From Barnesiella intestinihominis YIT 11860 (GTDB lineage: Bacteria > Bacteroidota > Bacteroidia > Bacteroidales > Barnesiellaceae), in NCBI RefSeq assembly GCF_000296465.1, contig NZ_JH815203.1, positions 496,001 through 560,000 on the forward strand: 64,000 nucleotides of DNA. Direction: 5' to 3'. This document shows, in pieces, positions 26,967 to 36,491 of this stretch (positions within the stretch are counted from its first letter, which is position 1; each line of letters opens with the position of its first letter). A program made the position numbers and the translations under genes. Under the pieces are notes generated by a model. It did not search any database and had not been told where the DNA came from. It worked only from the letters and a program-made list of their open reading frames with translations.

Positions 26967-28229
26967 TTAACGAACAATCACTTTGGAGACTTTTCCATCT
27001 ACCTTTACAAGATAGATACCCGCATTACATTTGACATTCATTTCATCTTTGCTAATCAATATACCACCCACGTTGTAAACTTCCACGCTATTGGCATTAC
27101 CGATTACATTGATCTCTCCGTGGTTGGCAACGACCTTAGCCGTGGTAGTCTCTACACCTTCTACTGACGAAGAAGCTAAATCGAATATATATTTCGAAAT
27201 AAACGCATTATTGGCTCCTGCTGCCGGGAAATAATGATAAATCTCGGCTTGTGTATCGGAAACAGGTACTGCGGCAAACCACTGTCCGAACGCTGGATTG
27301 GCCAAAATATTCGTTCCTTGACTTTTCATTTCGGCCACTTTCTCTTCGTCGCTCAAACGTAAAACAGCAAAGCCCGACTCATAAGCAACCTCTGTCGAAT
27401 AATAACGCTGACTATATACCAGATAATCTTCATCTCCTATCGTAAAGAAACAGCTTCCAACCATATCGGTAGGAAAACATGTCATACTTTCCGTTTCTTC
27501 TTTCAAAGGAACAATCGTATAATCTTTCACTTTGGTAGCATTTCCGTCTTCTCCGATATGCATTCTTTTCACACCACACTTACGTTCATGAATAATGATA
27601 TCACCATCATATTCATAAGCAATCGTCTGAGTAGAGGCTGTACCCTTTAACGTTCCGTCATTGCTATTCTCAAAAGCGACCGACACATCGACTGCATTCA
27701 TATTGTCCACATCTTGTGCACCGTTCTTGATCGGCAGAATATAAACATACGGACTATTCGCACACAACAGATAGAATGTACCTCCTTCTTCGCTCAATAC
27801 GTTACCCGAAGCTTTTCCGAAAAAATCGCTACGTCCGCAGGTTACACCCATAGAAGGCAATATCAAGGTTATATCGACAGCCTCTCCTCCTGCCGCAGGA
27901 TAAATACGGATAGGACGAGAATCTCCCGTCTGAGTCCCGAAAGTTCCACTCTCATTCTGCACGATGATATTACCGGCATCATCGACACAAATACCCATAC
28001 TACCTTGCGTGGAAGTCAATGTAGATTCTTTTCCGTCTTTAGTCCATACATCGACAGTACCATCATTTTTATTCTGAATATAAAACTTACCGTTCGCATA
28101 CGTTCCTTGACGCATGTTTGTAGCATCACCCACTGGCGTTTTCCATTCTTGTGTAATTGTTGCTAACTGTGCAGAGACTCCCACAACAGAAAATAATGCA
28201 ACTGCACTTAAAAGTAATTGTTTCTTCAT
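26967..28229 (-). CDS. Secreted T9SS protein, predicted beta-propeller-like, 420 aa
   Basis: Signal peptide MKKQLLLSAVALFSVVGVSAQ (1-21). The body is beta-rich with repeating blade-like strands (YANGKFYIQNKNDGTVDVW, GICVDDAGNIIVQN, GTFYLLCANSPYVYIL, DEDYLVYSQ), suggestive of a propeller. The end, VEVYNVGGILISK then GIYLVKVDGKVSKVIVR, is a short T9SS type A sorting signal. It is the first gene of operon 2, directly after promoter 28322-28353. No catalytic motif was recognised; a glycan-binding or scaffold role at the surface is inference. Confidence 0.75.
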   Translation of the reverse strand: MKKQLLLSAVALFSVVGVSAQLATITQEWKTPVGDATNMRQGTYANGKFYIQNKNDGTVDVWTKDGKESTLTSTQGSMGICVDDAGNIIVQNESGTFGTQTGDSRPIRIYPAAGGEAVDITLILPSMGVTCGRSDFFGKASGNVLSEEGGTFYLLCANSPYVYILPIKNGAQDVDNMNAVDVSVAFENSNDGTLKGTASTQTIAYEYDGDIIIHERKCGVKRMHIGEDGNATKVKDYTIVPLKEETESMTCFPTDMVGSCFFTIGDEDYLVYSQRYYSTEVAYESGFAVLRLSDEEKVAEMKSQGTNILANPAFGQWFAAVPVSDTQAEIYHYFPAAGANNAFISKYIFDLASSSVEGVETTTAKVVANHGEINVIGNANSVEVYNVGGILISKDEMNVKCNAGIYLVKVDGKVSKVIVR

Positions 28230-28321
28230 TTCTAGATCAATTTAAGTTAATAATATGTTTTTCACTTATTTAATTTATTTGATATATATCACTTATTTAA
28301 TAAATAAATTTATTAACAGTT

Positions 28322-28353
28322 CAAATATATAGACTAATATTTATATAACCAAA
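28322..28353 (-). promoter_or_regulatory. Promoter of PUL operon 2
   Basis: On the minus strand, TTTG (plus 28350-28353), a 20-bp spacer, then TATATTTG (plus 28322-28329). The -33 box lies in the descending arm of the preceding terminator. A 12-bp palindrome AATAAATTTATT (28303-28314) sits at the expected start site. Confidence 0.85.
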
Positions 28354-28380
28354 TTTTTTGTGTAAAAAATTTGGTTATAT
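28343..28380 (-). terminator. Terminator of PUL operon 1
   Basis: Perfect 17-bp stem (28343-28359 with 28364-28380) and 4-nt loop, 11 bp past the DUF6259 stop. The A/T-rich stem has no long trailing T-run, so efficiency is uncertain. Confidence 0.7.
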
Positions 28381-28391
28381 AGTATTTTTTA

Positions 28392-30446
28392 TCAGAGATT
28401 TATCCTTTTCCCCGATAAAGGTTTCATTTTCAAGGATTTTCCAGATGGTAAAATAACTTCATGAACCTGTGTATCCATATTTACGACATACCAGACACGT
28501 TGTCCGTCCTTCGACTGCCACTCAGAACCCATCACTACATGGTTCTTTCCGAAAGTGGGAACATCGATCTGCGGATTGTCACCACCGGGAACAAACTCTC
28601 TGATATATCGTCCCTCGATAAAGATATCGTGCTGTTTCTTTCGTAATTCCATCAAAGTGCGCAGGAAGGTAGCCTCTGTCTTCGCCTCGTCACGCATCAA
28701 TAGAGTCGGGTCTACCCAACCGAGTTGAGAACCGTACAGAAAACATTGCATGTTCTGATAACGGAACTCGCCTTTTGTCACGTCGGCAGTAGGAGTATAA
28801 GTGTAGGCGCAAGTTATCACCCGATCGGAATAGACCGTAGGAAACAACGGCACGATACGACAATTGGCATGGGGAGTATTCACTGTCAACAACATATCGA
28901 ACAAAGGAATATAGCATTCCGAATTTTCTTCGGAGAACACAATATTATCCTTTCTCAAATGATTGCCCCGAATCGAATCGATTAAAGCTTTATACGATTT
29001 ATACCAAAAATCTCCGCCTCCTGCGGCATGTCCGTGATTCTTCGCAAAACAAGGCTGAGGAGCCGCAGCCGCAATCTGATCGATATACACCCCGTTCGTA
29101 TGCAATTCGTTTTGAATTTTATCGGCCAACCCGATAATAATCTCGTGCCACAGACTTGAAGCCGGACAAGTGACCGTATTCAAAACTTTCGACGTAGGAT
29201 AAATTTCGGTATAAAGCGTACCGTCGGCCTTACGGCACGATGCAGAAGCTCCATTCAAAGCGGTATAACTATCGGCTGCGGGATCCCACAATCGACCATT
29301 TATATAAGGGACGGCATGACATTTCCGCTTTTGAATGGTAGAAATCATTCCTTCAAACTCCGGTTTAGCCGGGAAATAATCGGGATAATGTGTATCATAA
29401 GGATAGTTATGCCAATAGTAAGTATGTACACCGATACCTTCACCGAAAAAGTCGATCGTCTTATTGATAGCCGCCATAACGGTATCGGTAACACCTTTCG
29501 AACGTATCCACAAATCTTTATCCAACAACCACTGCGGTATATTGCGAGACTGCAATGATTTATTTCCCCACTCACATGTAAATGTAAACGGCCTGTACCA
29601 TTGCAGTGCAGCAGCTTGCCAGCCGTCTGGATTATAGCCGACAACAGTAGTCCACGGCAAATCGAAACGCCCGGTCGTGGCATCGGTCCACCCCTCGGAA
29701 GTTACCACCTCCGTCACAAAAGTAACACTCTTGCTTCCACACACGGCCCGCAATTCCTTTCCGCAAGCATTACGATCTTCGGTCGCATAATAGAAAGAAC
29801 CCTCCCCGTTATGCATCAACAACAGTTGCATGGAGCCGGTACATGATGGATAAGTTACTTTATAGGCGCCTCCTGTCGCCATATCAAATTCATTCCCCCA
29901 GCCGGCAGAAGTAATCATCTTCCCGTCTTTTGGGCGAACTACTGCTATACGCGGGAATTGAGCTTTGGAAATAACCCAACCCTTAGGAAGATCGGCGGTC
30001 AAATCCCAATACAACAGTTCGGAATGATCGGTAGCCGTCACTTTCATACGAATAGGATACATACGTTTCTCATACGATAAACGCATATCCCATACGAACA
30101 CGACAGAAGCAGAGGTATCGTTTTGTATCACCTCATAACCTTTATAGACTCCATGTTCGGGAAACAACATGGGATTTTCTCCTTGAATACCTTTATAAGT
30201 GAGTACCCACGGTATGGCATTCGTCGACGGAACGACCATTTCCTCTCCATCGTTCAATTTCATCGATTGAATATTGAAAGCCTTTCCTTTCGGGACTATC
30301 AACTCCACGCTGCCATTACCAACTTTCACGGCATCAGCAGTCTCCTCTACCAAAGCTCTATGCGTTGCAAAAGCCGGCAAAGTTACCCAACAAGCGAAAA
30401 GGGCAAAAAATACCCTTCTCGCTCCTAAGAACCATTTATCATTCAT
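28392..30446 (-). CDS. DUF6259 glycoside-hydrolase-like protein
   Basis: 684 aa, signal peptide to about residue 27 (LPAFATH). The N-terminal ~280 residues form a beta-sandwich like those preceding glycosidase barrels (VELIVPKGKAFNIQSMKLNDG). The middle is a TIM-barrel region with GVHTYYWHNYPYDTHYPDYF, then YIDQIAAA and VFSEENSE, whose Asp and Glu sit where clan GH acids usually lie. A C-terminal strand domain ends GKSLKMKPLSGKRINL. I assign DUF6259 by this pattern; no activity is established from sequence. Its ATG overlaps the susD stop by 8 bases (ATGAATGA), implying translational coupling, and it ends operon 1. Confidence 0.75.
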   Translation of the reverse strand: MNDKWFLGARRVFFALFACWVTLPAFATHRALVEETADAVKVGNGSVELIVPKGKAFNIQSMKLNDGEEMVVPSTNAIPWVLTYKGIQGENPMLFPEHGVYKGYEVIQNDTSASVVFVWDMRLSYEKRMYPIRMKVTATDHSELLYWDLTADLPKGWVISKAQFPRIAVVRPKDGKMITSAGWGNEFDMATGGAYKVTYPSCTGSMQLLLMHNGEGSFYYATEDRNACGKELRAVCGSKSVTFVTEVVTSEGWTDATTGRFDLPWTTVVGYNPDGWQAAALQWYRPFTFTCEWGNKSLQSRNIPQWLLDKDLWIRSKGVTDTVMAAINKTIDFFGEGIGVHTYYWHNYPYDTHYPDYFPAKPEFEGMISTIQKRKCHAVPYINGRLWDPAADSYTALNGASASCRKADGTLYTEIYPTSKVLNTVTCPASSLWHEIIIGLADKIQNELHTNGVYIDQIAAAAPQPCFAKNHGHAAGGGDFWYKSYKALIDSIRGNHLRKDNIVFSEENSECYIPLFDMLLTVNTPHANCRIVPLFPTVYSDRVITCAYTYTPTADVTKGEFRYQNMQCFLYGSQLGWVDPTLLMRDEAKTEATFLRTLMELRKKQHDIFIEGRYIREFVPGGDNPQIDVPTFGKNHVVMGSEWQSKDGQRVWYVVNMDTQVHEVILPSGKSLKMKPLSGKRINL

Positions 30447-32232
30447 TATAACCTGGATTTTGTGTTAAATTCGGGTCTTTATTTCTCTCTGATTGCGGGA
30501 TTGGCCACAAGTAGAATTTATCGTCCCAATAACGACTTTGATCCCTCACGTGTAATTTATCCGAATAGGCATCATACGAAGCGATATCGTTCAAATCGTG
30601 ACGGTCGCTAGTTTTGAAATTGGGAATATCGGTTGCCTCCATACCTACATAGGTCACAGTCGACAAAGGTGCACCATAACTCGGTTTGGAATTTTCCAAA
30701 TCACCAATTTGCCAGCGTCTCATATCAGCAAAATGTAATCCTTCCATCGCCAATTCTACCTTTCTTTCCCGACGTACCAACTGACGCATTTTATCTATAT
30801 TACCTTTACGATCGGACGAAACCTCTGGCATGCCGGCACGAAGACGCACTTTATTAATCGCATCGTAAACCGTATCATCGAGTTCTCCCAATTCTATTTT
30901 TGCTTCGGCATAAGTGAGTAGAACTTCGGCATATCGCATAATAGCAATGTTACAAGTAACCGTCGAATAATCTTCGGTAAGTCCACCTACATATTTGTAC
31001 CACAAATAACCGCAACCATTGGACACAAAACTCGTCCATGCTGCCGTTCCATTTACATCGGGATTATTCGTTTTCATCCATCTTTTTAAAGCCGCGTTGT
31101 ACATTTGAGTCTGATTGGCAAAAGCTTCCACTATAAATTTATTCGTGCCCGAAGCCGTATAATAGTCGATCGTATCGCCATGCATTTTCAAAGTAGCACC
31201 GAAACGAGGATCTCGGTTCTTATTCGGAGCTTTCGGGTCATACAATGGAGACTCGTCGATACGGAGCCCGTCGATACACTCATACGTATCGGCCAATAGA
31301 CTACCCGGATGCTGTCCGGTCTGAGCGAACATACGAGGACCATTGCCCAATGCAACCCAATGATATTTATTCGTATTATTTACCATTTGGTCGGAATACA
31401 TCAACTCCCATAACATTTCATTACGCACATCGGATTTTGTCTGTCCTTCTTTGGTAAACAAATCGGCAAAGTTCTTAGCCAAATCACGTTGCCCAATCAC
31501 TTGATTAGCGGCATTAGCAGCTGTACGAAAATAATCCACCGCTTTACCACCGAAATTAAGGCTGCCGGCAAACAGAGCTGCTCTCGCTTGCAATCCATAA
31601 GCTACAGCTCTATCCACGCGGCCGCGTTCTGTTGCCGTCCAGGGCATTTCTTCGGCAATCAACCCAAGTTCTTCGATAACAAAATCCATAACTGTTTGTC
31701 TCGAAGTGCGAGATGCATTATAATCCTCAGTGGTAGCCGGTTTCGTAAAAAACGGAACATCACCGAAAGCAACGACCAAATTATAGTAAGCATAAGCCCT
31801 CAATACACGCGCCTCGGCATAGTAACGTTTAGCCTCATCGCTCATATTTTCAATATTCCCCGAGGCTCCATAAATTACAGCATTAGCTCGTGCAACCAAT
31901 TTATACAAACCAGACCAATATGCCAATATACTACTATTGTCGGGAGTACACCCCGAACCTGCGCCAATGGTCGTATTCTGAGCTCTCTCCATACTCAATC
32001 CCGTAAAATTATCGATAGTGACGACAGCAGGACGATGCAACGAGTTCGTAAACGTCCCCTCCATATACAATAGATTGTAAATACCTACGACCCCTTCCTT
32101 CAATCCGGCTTCGCTCTCATAAATTCCACCGCTGTCGTAAGAGGGAGATTGAGTATCCAGAAAATCGGAACATGCCACGAAGGCAATCCCCGCCAGAGCG
32201 ATTATTATCTTATTTATCGTCTTCATAATCAT
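30439..32232 (-). CDS. SusD/RagB-family surface glycan-binding lipoprotein
   Basis: 597 aa. Lipobox IAFVAC at C21, then the SusD start SDFLDTQSP. Helical TPR-like repeats (YYAEARVLRAYAYYNLVVAFGD), RADAVIYG-type helices and the C-terminal LTYAEAKIELGE, RERKVELAMEGLHFADMRRW and FYLWPIPQSE are standard RagB/SusD landmarks. It binds glycan over the mouth of its SusC partner, encoded 5 bp upstream. Start at 32232 (MIMK) or 32226 (MK). Ligand specificity is not readable. Confidence 0.96.
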   Translation of the reverse strand: MIMKTINKIIIALAGIAFVACSDFLDTQSPSYDSGGIYESEAGLKEGVVGIYNLLYMEGTFTNSLHRPAVVTIDNFTGLSMERAQNTTIGAGSGCTPDNSSILAYWSGLYKLVARANAVIYGASGNIENMSDEAKRYYAEARVLRAYAYYNLVVAFGDVPFFTKPATTEDYNASRTSRQTVMDFVIEELGLIAEEMPWTATERGRVDRAVAYGLQARAALFAGSLNFGGKAVDYFRTAANAANQVIGQRDLAKNFADLFTKEGQTKSDVRNEMLWELMYSDQMVNNTNKYHWVALGNGPRMFAQTGQHPGSLLADTYECIDGLRIDESPLYDPKAPNKNRDPRFGATLKMHGDTIDYYTASGTNKFIVEAFANQTQMYNAALKRWMKTNNPDVNGTAAWTSFVSNGCGYLWYKYVGGLTEDYSTVTCNIAIMRYAEVLLTYAEAKIELGELDDTVYDAINKVRLRAGMPEVSSDRKGNIDKMRQLVRRERKVELAMEGLHFADMRRWQIGDLENSKPSYGAPLSTVTYVGMEATDIPNFKTSDRHDLNDIASYDAYSDKLHVRDQSRYWDDKFYLWPIPQSERNKDPNLTQNPGYNE

Positions 32233-32237
32233 ATTTT

Positions 32238-35200
32238 TTAGAAATCAAGATTTATACCGAAATTAAATGTTTTCATCACCGGATACATAGCTCCGCTGGT
32301 TACACCGGTTTCGGGATCATAACCTTTATAACCACTATTAATCGTAAACAAATTAGAAGCCGTGAAATAGAGCCGCAAATTATCAATGGACACTCTGTTC
32401 GTCCACTTCTTGGGCAAGGTATAACCCACAGTCAAATTTTTCAATCGCAAATAGGCTCCGCTCTTGATCCAAAATGAAGATACAATATTATTCATATTTG
32501 TAGAACCTGCATCGACTAACAAAAGAGGATATTCCGCATCCGGGTTTTCGGGGCTCCACGTATCGAGCTGGCTCTTGAAAATCGTACTGTTTTGAACCAA
32601 AGGTCTTGCCCCAGCTCCGGAATAATACAAATCACGTTTACCGACTCCCTGAAAAAACAGAGACAAATCGATTCCCTTCCATTGGCCGCCAAGCGTAAAG
32701 CTATACTCATAACGAGGCGTGGAATTACCCAAGATAACTCGGTCTTTGGAGTTAATCTCACCATCGTGATTTACATCGACATAACGTATATAACCCGGTT
32801 TGATATTCGCTTTGTTCCCTCCATACACGCAATCGGCCATATCAATTTCTTCCTGACTTTGGAAATAACCGTCGGCGACATAACCGTAGTACGATCCAAG
32901 TGCTTCTCCCTCTCGCGTAATCGTCGGCGACGAATCATATTCTTTCCCGTAAAGATTGGTAACCGTATTCTTTACATCAGACAGATTCGCTTTCACATAA
33001 TACGATAAATCGCCTATCTTGTCTTGCCAACCGATCGAAACTTCCCAACCGTTATTGCGCATAGAACCGGCATTCTGCCACGGAGCGCTCATACCTACGA
33101 AATCAGGCAGATCGAATTGCTGAAGCATTCCACTAATGTTACGAATATAATAATCGGCAGTCAAAGACAAACGAGATTTGAACAAAGTAAGGTCCAAGCC
33201 CACGTCAAACTGTTTAGACTTTTCCCACGTAATCAACTCATTAGCCAATTGAGCCTGAGCGATTCCGGTCGTCAGGTTTTTATCAAACCAATAATTGACC
33301 GTACCCGACAAACTATTTACTGCTGCCACGTAGGGATAATAGCTACCGATAGACTGGTTACCCATTGTACCATACGAAACCCTCAGTTTCATATCGTCCA
33401 CCACAGTCTTTGCAGGCTCGAAAAACGACTCTTCCGAAATTCTCCAACCGGCCGAAGCCGAAGGAAAGAATCCCCACCTACTCTCCGGGCGGAAACGGGA
33501 AGTTCCGTCATAACGCCCGTTTAATTCTATCAAATACCGGTTATCGTAAGAATAATTTACCCGATAAACGTAAGACAACTGCGCTAGTTCATATCGGTTA
33601 CTGGAATTACCGGCAGTAGTTGCATCGCCATGCATTAAATCCTCATAGCCATCGTATTGGAAATTTTGACGACTGGCTAATAGATAATTATAATCGAGTT
33701 TCTCTGCCTGGAAAACGCCCATTACCTTAAAATAATTACGTTCTATCGTTTTCTCATACGAAGCCTGAGCAATGAACTGCTGATTCACTGTTTTCGTACG
33801 TTCTTCTTGTCGAGTACCATTATTGCTCGTCGAAGGATAGGTCATCATGAAACGGCCTCCCTCATAAGTATCGTAAGGCCGTATAAATACAGCCCCCTCG
33901 GAATTCACCTGACGGCGAGTATAGTCGGCTTTCAAATAAAGGCCTTCCAACGGAGTAAGCTCGGCAAAAGCCCTGAAAGTCACTTCGGGAGCCACATCTT
34001 TACGAGTACCTCCGTCGTTCACTATGGCCAAAGGATTATATCCGGTTCTTCCGTAACCATAAGTACCATCGTCGTTCAATGCCGATGTAATCGGAGTCAT
34101 GGTAAGAATACTCCCGATAATACCTGCGGCAGAATCCTGAGAAGGACGTATAGCAGTAGCTTGCCGTATATGGGCATCGACTCCGACCTTCAACCATTTC
34201 CGAACCTGCATATCGGTATTCAAACGTAATGTAGCACGCGAAAAACTATTATTAGGAATTATACCGTTTTGATAATAATACCCCGCATTGGCAAATACAT
34301 TCAACAGCTTCGTTCCACCGCTCACACTCACCGAATGACTTTGCTGGAAACCCGAATCTTTCAACACCAAATCTTTCCAATCGGTATCGTAATAGTTATA
34401 ATTATCGGCTCCCTGAGTTTTATATATCTCAATAATATCTTTATACACAGGATCCTGACCATTATTGACATAAGCCTTGTCCATCTGAGTCATATATTCG
34501 ATTGCACTTACAGGTTCGGGCAAGTAGGTCGGTGTCGAAAACCCGGCATAACCATTGTAATTTACTTTTACTTTACCCTCGGCTCCACGTTTGGTCGTAA
34601 TCAAAATGACACCATTCGACGCCCGTGAACCATAAATCGAAGCCGATGCCGCATCTTTCAAAATCGAAATAGACTCTACCGTATTCATATCGATACGATT
34701 CATATCGCCTTCTGCTCCATCGATTAGCACCAACGGCGAAGTCGATGAATTGAGCGAACCGATACCTCTAATCTCGATAGAAGCGTTATCGGCTCCCGGC
34801 TGACCCGACGATTGTACAGCCGACAATCCCGGCACAATTCCCTGCAAAGCAGTCGATAAATTAGAGGTACTCTTTCGAATCAATTCCTGCCCCGATACGC
34901 TTTGCACCGCACCGGTCAAATTCACTTTTTTCTGTGTACCATACCCCACTACGACAACTTCATCAAGTTCCGTCAGAGAAGAAGATAACTTTACATTAAG
35001 CTCATTTTCCTTACCGACCTTTACAGTCTTCGATTCCATTCCCACATACGAGAATTTCAGCACATCACCCTCGCTCGCTTTAATGGCAAAACGGCCATCG
35101 ATATCGGTACTAACAGCAAGCGATGTCCCGTCCTTTACAACTGCTACACCCGGCAACGGTTCTCCGTTATCATCGGTAACAATTCCTCTCACCGTCGATT

Positions 35201-35294
35201 GTGCTATCGCCATCGATGGCAGCATGAAGAAGAGTAGCAAGAAAAACAATAAATTTCTCGCAACTCCTTTTTTACTCGAATAAGACGCTTTCAT
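32238..35294 (-). CDS. SusC/RagA-family TonB-dependent transporter
   Basis: 1018 aa. The frame is open 47 codons further upstream, into the preceding gene's 3' end, but the ATG at 35294 (MKASYSSKKG) is followed directly by a proper signal peptide (ends MAIAQS). Then come a carboxypeptidase-D-like domain (TVRGIVTDDNGEPLPGVAVVKDG), the TonB-interacting region, the SusC signature LDEVVVVGYGTQKKVNLTGAV and a plug with ILKDAASASIYGSRASNGVILITTK. A 22-strand barrel follows, ending FNFGINLDF. Imports oligosaccharides across the outer membrane with the SusD encoded next to it. Confidence 0.97.
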   Translation of the reverse strand: MKASYSSKKGVARNLLFFLLLFFMLPSMAIAQSTVRGIVTDDNGEPLPGVAVVKDGTSLAVSTDIDGRFAIKASEGDVLKFSYVGMESKTVKVGKENELNVKLSSSLTELDEVVVVGYGTQKKVNLTGAVQSVSGQELIRKSTSNLSTALQGIVPGLSAVQSSGQPGADNASIEIRGIGSLNSSTSPLVLIDGAEGDMNRIDMNTVESISILKDAASASIYGSRASNGVILITTKRGAEGKVKVNYNGYAGFSTPTYLPEPVSAIEYMTQMDKAYVNNGQDPVYKDIIEIYKTQGADNYNYYDTDWKDLVLKDSGFQQSHSVSVSGGTKLLNVFANAGYYYQNGIIPNNSFSRATLRLNTDMQVRKWLKVGVDAHIRQATAIRPSQDSAAGIIGSILTMTPITSALNDDGTYGYGRTGYNPLAIVNDGGTRKDVAPEVTFRAFAELTPLEGLYLKADYTRRQVNSEGAVFIRPYDTYEGGRFMMTYPSTSNNGTRQEERTKTVNQQFIAQASYEKTIERNYFKVMGVFQAEKLDYNYLLASRQNFQYDGYEDLMHGDATTAGNSSNRYELAQLSYVYRVNYSYDNRYLIELNGRYDGTSRFRPESRWGFFPSASAGWRISEESFFEPAKTVVDDMKLRVSYGTMGNQSIGSYYPYVAAVNSLSGTVNYWFDKNLTTGIAQAQLANELITWEKSKQFDVGLDLTLFKSRLSLTADYYIRNISGMLQQFDLPDFVGMSAPWQNAGSMRNNGWEVSIGWQDKIGDLSYYVKANLSDVKNTVTNLYGKEYDSSPTITREGEALGSYYGYVADGYFQSQEEIDMADCVYGGNKANIKPGYIRYVDVNHDGEINSKDRVILGNSTPRYEYSFTLGGQWKGIDLSLFFQGVGKRDLYYSGAGARPLVQNSTIFKSQLDTWSPENPDAEYPLLLVDAGSTNMNNIVSSFWIKSGAYLRLKNLTVGYTLPKKWTNRVSIDNLRLYFTASNLFTINSGYKGYDPETGVTSGAMYPVMKTFNFGINLDF

Positions 35295-35311
35295 AAAAAA
35301 TGTGTTAATTA

Positions 35312-36475
35312 TTATATACTCTCTAATATCTGCCAACACTGATAAAGCCCCCTCGGTACATGGAAGCAACCTTTCCACTTTCCCCCTTTCAACGGGAGCA
35401 ACACTTCTCCCCGGCGATTCAAATAACCAAACCATTCGGGATATTCCTTGTCCTTAAAATGAGACCATGTATAACCATGGATTTTTTCGAACCATTCCCA
35501 ACAGCCCCTATCGCCGGTCATTTGATATCCCTTCAACATAGCGATGAGCGTTTCGATATGGACCCACCACAGTTTTTGGTCCCATTCGAGCTCCTGCGGA
35601 GGATATCCTTTCATATCCATAAAATAGAACAAGCCTCCATACTCTTTATCCCAGCCGTAGTTTACCATCTTCAACGCCGTATCTTTCGCTTTCATAATAA
35701 GCTCCGGCCTATCCAGCCTTTTTCCTAAATCCATAATAAACCACATCGCTTCGAGCGAATGGCCGGGATTCATATGACGCCCTTCGAAACAATCGGAAAG
35801 CTCACCGTTTTCAAGAACATTTTCCACGACCAAACCTCCCAATTCTGGACGGAGGAAAACCTCCATAACCTCATGAATACAATTTTCAAACGTTCTGCTC
35901 AGACACTCCGTACTAAGCAAGGGTTCTATTTCAAGAGCCAGATTACATAAAATCATCGGGAGTGCGAAGTTCTTCAAATCACGAGTCCCTTTATGAATCT
36001 TGTTCCATTTACCTTTGGGGTTATCTGCTTTCGACAAGATAATATCGAATGTCTTCTTGGCTATTTCAGCATACTCCTCGTTACCCGTCGCGATATACAA
36101 CTGTCCGAACGCCATGACCGCAAAGGTATACGAGAAAATATTATACGGTTCTACAAGAGGATTTCCCTGACGATCGAGAGAAAAATACCAATTGTAATTC
36201 CCGTCATGCCCATACTTTTTCAAGAATTCTGCACCTTGAATCGCACAATCGAGCCACTCGCGACGCTTCTCTACTTTATTGTAAAGCATAGAAAACAGCC
36301 ATATTTCCCTCCCTTGTAGCCAAACGAACTTATCTGTATCGTAAACGCTACCATCTCTATCGAGGCAGGAAAAATAACCTCCATACTCCTTATCTTGAGA
36401 GTTCTTTAACCAAAATGGTAATACAGAATCGAAAAGCTCCGATCTATATTGCTCTGCCAACACTTTAAAGTCCAT
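35312..36475 (-). CDS. AGE-family (N-acylglucosamine 2-epimerase-type) epimerase/isomerase
   Basis: 387 aa, (alpha/alpha)6 barrel, cytoplasmic. Catalytic-type histidines: H234 and H239 in GRHMNPGHSLE, and H372 in FHVPRGLY near the C-terminus; these positions correspond to the two histidines of GlcNAc 2-epimerases. The family also contains mannobiose/cellobiose 2-epimerases and mannose isomerases; WVHIETLIAM and EWFGYLNRRGE are shared with those. In operon 1 between the sugar porter and susC, it likely isomerises the imported sugar. A GlcNAc/ManNAc substrate would fit the NAGPA-like enzyme of operon 2, but that is inference. Confidence 0.9.
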   Translation of the reverse strand: MDFKVLAEQYRSELFDSVLPFWLKNSQDKEYGGYFSCLDRDGSVYDTDKFVWLQGREIWLFSMLYNKVEKRREWLDCAIQGAEFLKKYGHDGNYNWYFSLDRQGNPLVEPYNIFSYTFAVMAFGQLYIATGNEEYAEIAKKTFDIILSKADNPKGKWNKIHKGTRDLKNFALPMILCNLALEIEPLLSTECLSRTFENCIHEVMEVFLRPELGGLVVENVLENGELSDCFEGRHMNPGHSLEAMWFIMDLGKRLDRPELIMKAKDTALKMVNYGWDKEYGGLFYFMDMKGYPPQELEWDQKLWWVHIETLIAMLKGYQMTGDRGCWEWFEKIHGYTWSHFKDKEYPEWFGYLNRRGEVLLPLKGGKWKGCFHVPRGLYQCWQILESI

Positions 36476-36491
36476 AATATCTAAATTTTAA

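Noticed and set aside
32238-35435. SusC starting at 35435
   Set aside because: The upstream 47 codons overlap the AGE epimerase coding region and precede the real signal peptide at 35294.
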